Part shown: piece after piece, positions 15,490 to 16,530 of the stretch | Layout of the letters: each line of letters begins with the position of its first letter | Numbering within the stretch: position 1 is the stretch's first letter | Origin: an uncultured Lactobacillus sp. | GTDB lineage: Bacteria; Bacillota; Bacilli; Lactobacillales; Lactobacillaceae | Direction of reading: 5' to 3' | DNA length: 16,530 bases | NCBI RefSeq assembly: GCF_902491705.1 | Contig: NZ_CABUIW010000051.1 | Location: 1-16,530 of the forward strand | Translations under genes and position numbers: made by a program | The notes under the pieces: generated by a model | Seen by the model: only the letters and a program-made list of their open reading frames with translations | Databases searched by the model: none | What the model was told of the DNA's origin: nothing

Positions 15490-16482
15490 AAACTGTCAAA
15501 TTCTATGTGTAAATAATAAATTCCCCGTTGATAGATTTTGACTTTCCTTTTAATCAAAATATGATTCTAGTGTATCTTGAACCAGACCGAAGACTTTATG
15601 GATTCGATTATAGTAGCACTCATTGCATTTCATTACCTGAGTTCCAACAAATATATCAAGCGATTGCTTCTGTTGGGAATTCTGCTTTGGGCTTGGTTTT
15701 GCGTTTGCGTTTGATCACGTTATTAAAGGATTCAATCATATTGGTTGAGTAAGTTGATGCTCTGATCTGTTTAGGATAGCTGTAAAAGACCAGCATATCT
15801 GGTTCTACTTCTTACAGGTCTTTGATCATTCTAGAATATGCTGGCTGCCATTTTTTGTAGAAAACATGCAGTGTTTTTCTCCGTGATGTTAATGAAGACT
15901 GCTTCACGATCGAAAGTGATCCGCTTTAGCGGAACATAAGTGGCATCCAAATAAATACAAAAGAATTTATCGTTTAGCTTGCGCTTGTGATAAGCTTCAA
16001 TCTTAGAAAGCAGCTGCTTAGAAATATTTGAAACTGCAGCCGGAGAATAGTAGCTGCCATACATCTTTTTCAATCAGATCGGCAATTTCACGCGTGGTAA
16101 TTCCTTTAGAATACAATTTGATAATGGTTTGTTCTAATTCATCCGTGTGCTGCTTTTAAACAGGCAGAGTATGCTGGTGAAATTCTCTATTTCTGTCTCT
16201 GGGAACTTTGATTGCAATGGTTCCAAACTGTGTGTCAATTTTGCGATAGTAGGTACCATTTCTAGAATTGCCAGTATTCCAGCCATCACGCTCATAAGGA
16301 TCATAACCGAGAAAGGCAGACAGCTCAGATTCTAAAAGATCATTGACAGTCTGAGCAATCTGCTTACGTAAAACATCATTAATTTTATCTTGATTGAATA
16401 GTGCATTAGCCATGTTCCTGGTAAAATCATTCATAGAGGAATCTCTTTTCTAGTATGTTAATCTGGTTCTTTGTCAAACATC
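15490..16482 (-). mobile_element. Degenerate IS256-family insertion sequence
   Basis: The outer limits are approximate. A transposase remnant is flanked by imperfect inverted ends: inward from the left CTGTCAAA (15493-15500), inward from the right on the minus strand TTTGACAAA (16479-16471). Beyond this core the ends agree only partly, and I found no clear target-site duplication. The span of about 1 kb is shorter than the usual 1.3-1.5 kb because of an internal deletion. Similar elements (IS1201/IS1310-like) are frequent in lactobacilli. This copy cannot transpose by itself. Confidence 0.6.
15550..16434 (-). pseudogene. IS256-family transposase, multiply disrupted
   Basis: From the ATG at 16434 the frame reads MNDFTRNMANALFNQDKIN and on through GYDPYERDGWNTGNSRNGTY and KVPRDRNREFHQHTLPV, typical IS256-family N-terminal sequence. 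It then meets a TAA where the family normally has Tyr. The same frame continues as HTDELEQTIIKLYSKG up to IADLIEK, where an extra base shifts the frame to MYGSYYSPAAVSNISKQLL and CIYLDATYVPLKR (first catalytic Asp in LDAT). Near 15881-15890 an internal deletion, perhaps 100 residues, removes the region with the second catalytic Asp. It resumes as FYKKWQPAYSRMIKDL, another stop, then YSTNMIESFNNVIKRK and a further frameshift before the end LVQDTLESYFD. At least two nonsense changes, two frameshifts and one deletion make it non-functional. Confidence 0.9.
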
Positions 16483-16491
16483 CTAAAGTAT

Positions 16492-16529
16492 AAGGTGAAT
16501 AGAAGCATGACGATGCTTTTATTCACCTT
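16492..16529 (+). terminator. Long hairpin terminator, probably bidirectional
   Basis: Bases 16492-16508 pair with 16513-16529 over 17 positions with a single G-T wobble around the loop GACG. On the plus strand it ends in CCTTT at the window edge, so the T-tail may continue outside. It is the first strong terminator after epsA, and is separated from the last plus-strand gene by the insertion sequence. It could also terminate a minus-strand gene beyond the window; the tail on that strand (TTATACTTT) is poorer. Confidence 0.65.
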
Positions 16530-16530
16530 T

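Noticed and set aside
15528..15752. Plus-strand frame of 74 codons near the IS element
   Set aside because: It is antisense to the C-terminal transposase remnant, which explains the sequence.
15480..16490. Target-site duplication flanking the IS remnant
   Set aside because: Direct comparison of bases outside both ends gave no convincing 8- or 9-base match, so none is claimed.

Overview
The window looks like a chromosomal segment of a low-GC lactic acid bacterium, most probably a Lactobacillus of the acidophilus/helveticus group. This is inferred from the gene order of the exopolysaccharide (EPS) cluster (LCP protein, chain-length adaptor, tyrosine kinase, PHP-type phosphatase, priming transferase), the AT-rich codon use and an IS256-type transposase remnant of the kind common in these species. 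The species cannot be fixed from the sequence alone.

Layout. (1) Positions 1-1566, minus strand: the conserved GTPase gene hflX, followed downstream by the remains of a small exported-protein gene with two in-frame stops, and a hairpin at the window edge. (2) Positions 1567-1733: a divergent intergenic region with a 16-base perfect palindrome on the hflX side and a TATAAT box plus ribosome binding site on the EPS side. (3) Positions 1734-13882, plus strand: a nearly gap-free 12-gene Wzx/Wzy-dependent EPS operon. (4) Positions 13989-15455: a separate 488-residue membrane protein that I cannot assign to a family, with its own good promoter. (5) Positions 15456-16530: a heavily decayed IS256-family insertion sequence on the minus strand, then a long hairpin terminator at the right edge.

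How the EPS genes work together. EpsE loads the first sugar-phosphate onto undecaprenyl phosphate. Four further glycosyltransferases (DUF4422 type, GT2, GT4, GT2) extend it, so a repeat unit of about five sugars is expected if each adds one. Glf supplies UDP-galactofuranose, so the polymer probably contains galactofuranose. Wzx flips the lipid-linked unit, Wzy polymerises it, EpsB/EpsC with the phosphatase EpsD control chain length through tyrosine phosphorylation, and the LCP protein EpsA probably attaches or terminates the polymer at the wall.

Base composition supports a mosaic: the regulatory and priming genes and glf/wzx look like core genome, whereas the glycosyltransferase/wzy block (about 5960-11310) and the orphan gene are much more AT-rich, as expected for an exchangeable serotype-like cassette. 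The least explained element is the orphan membrane protein with its near-leaderless promoter arrangement.
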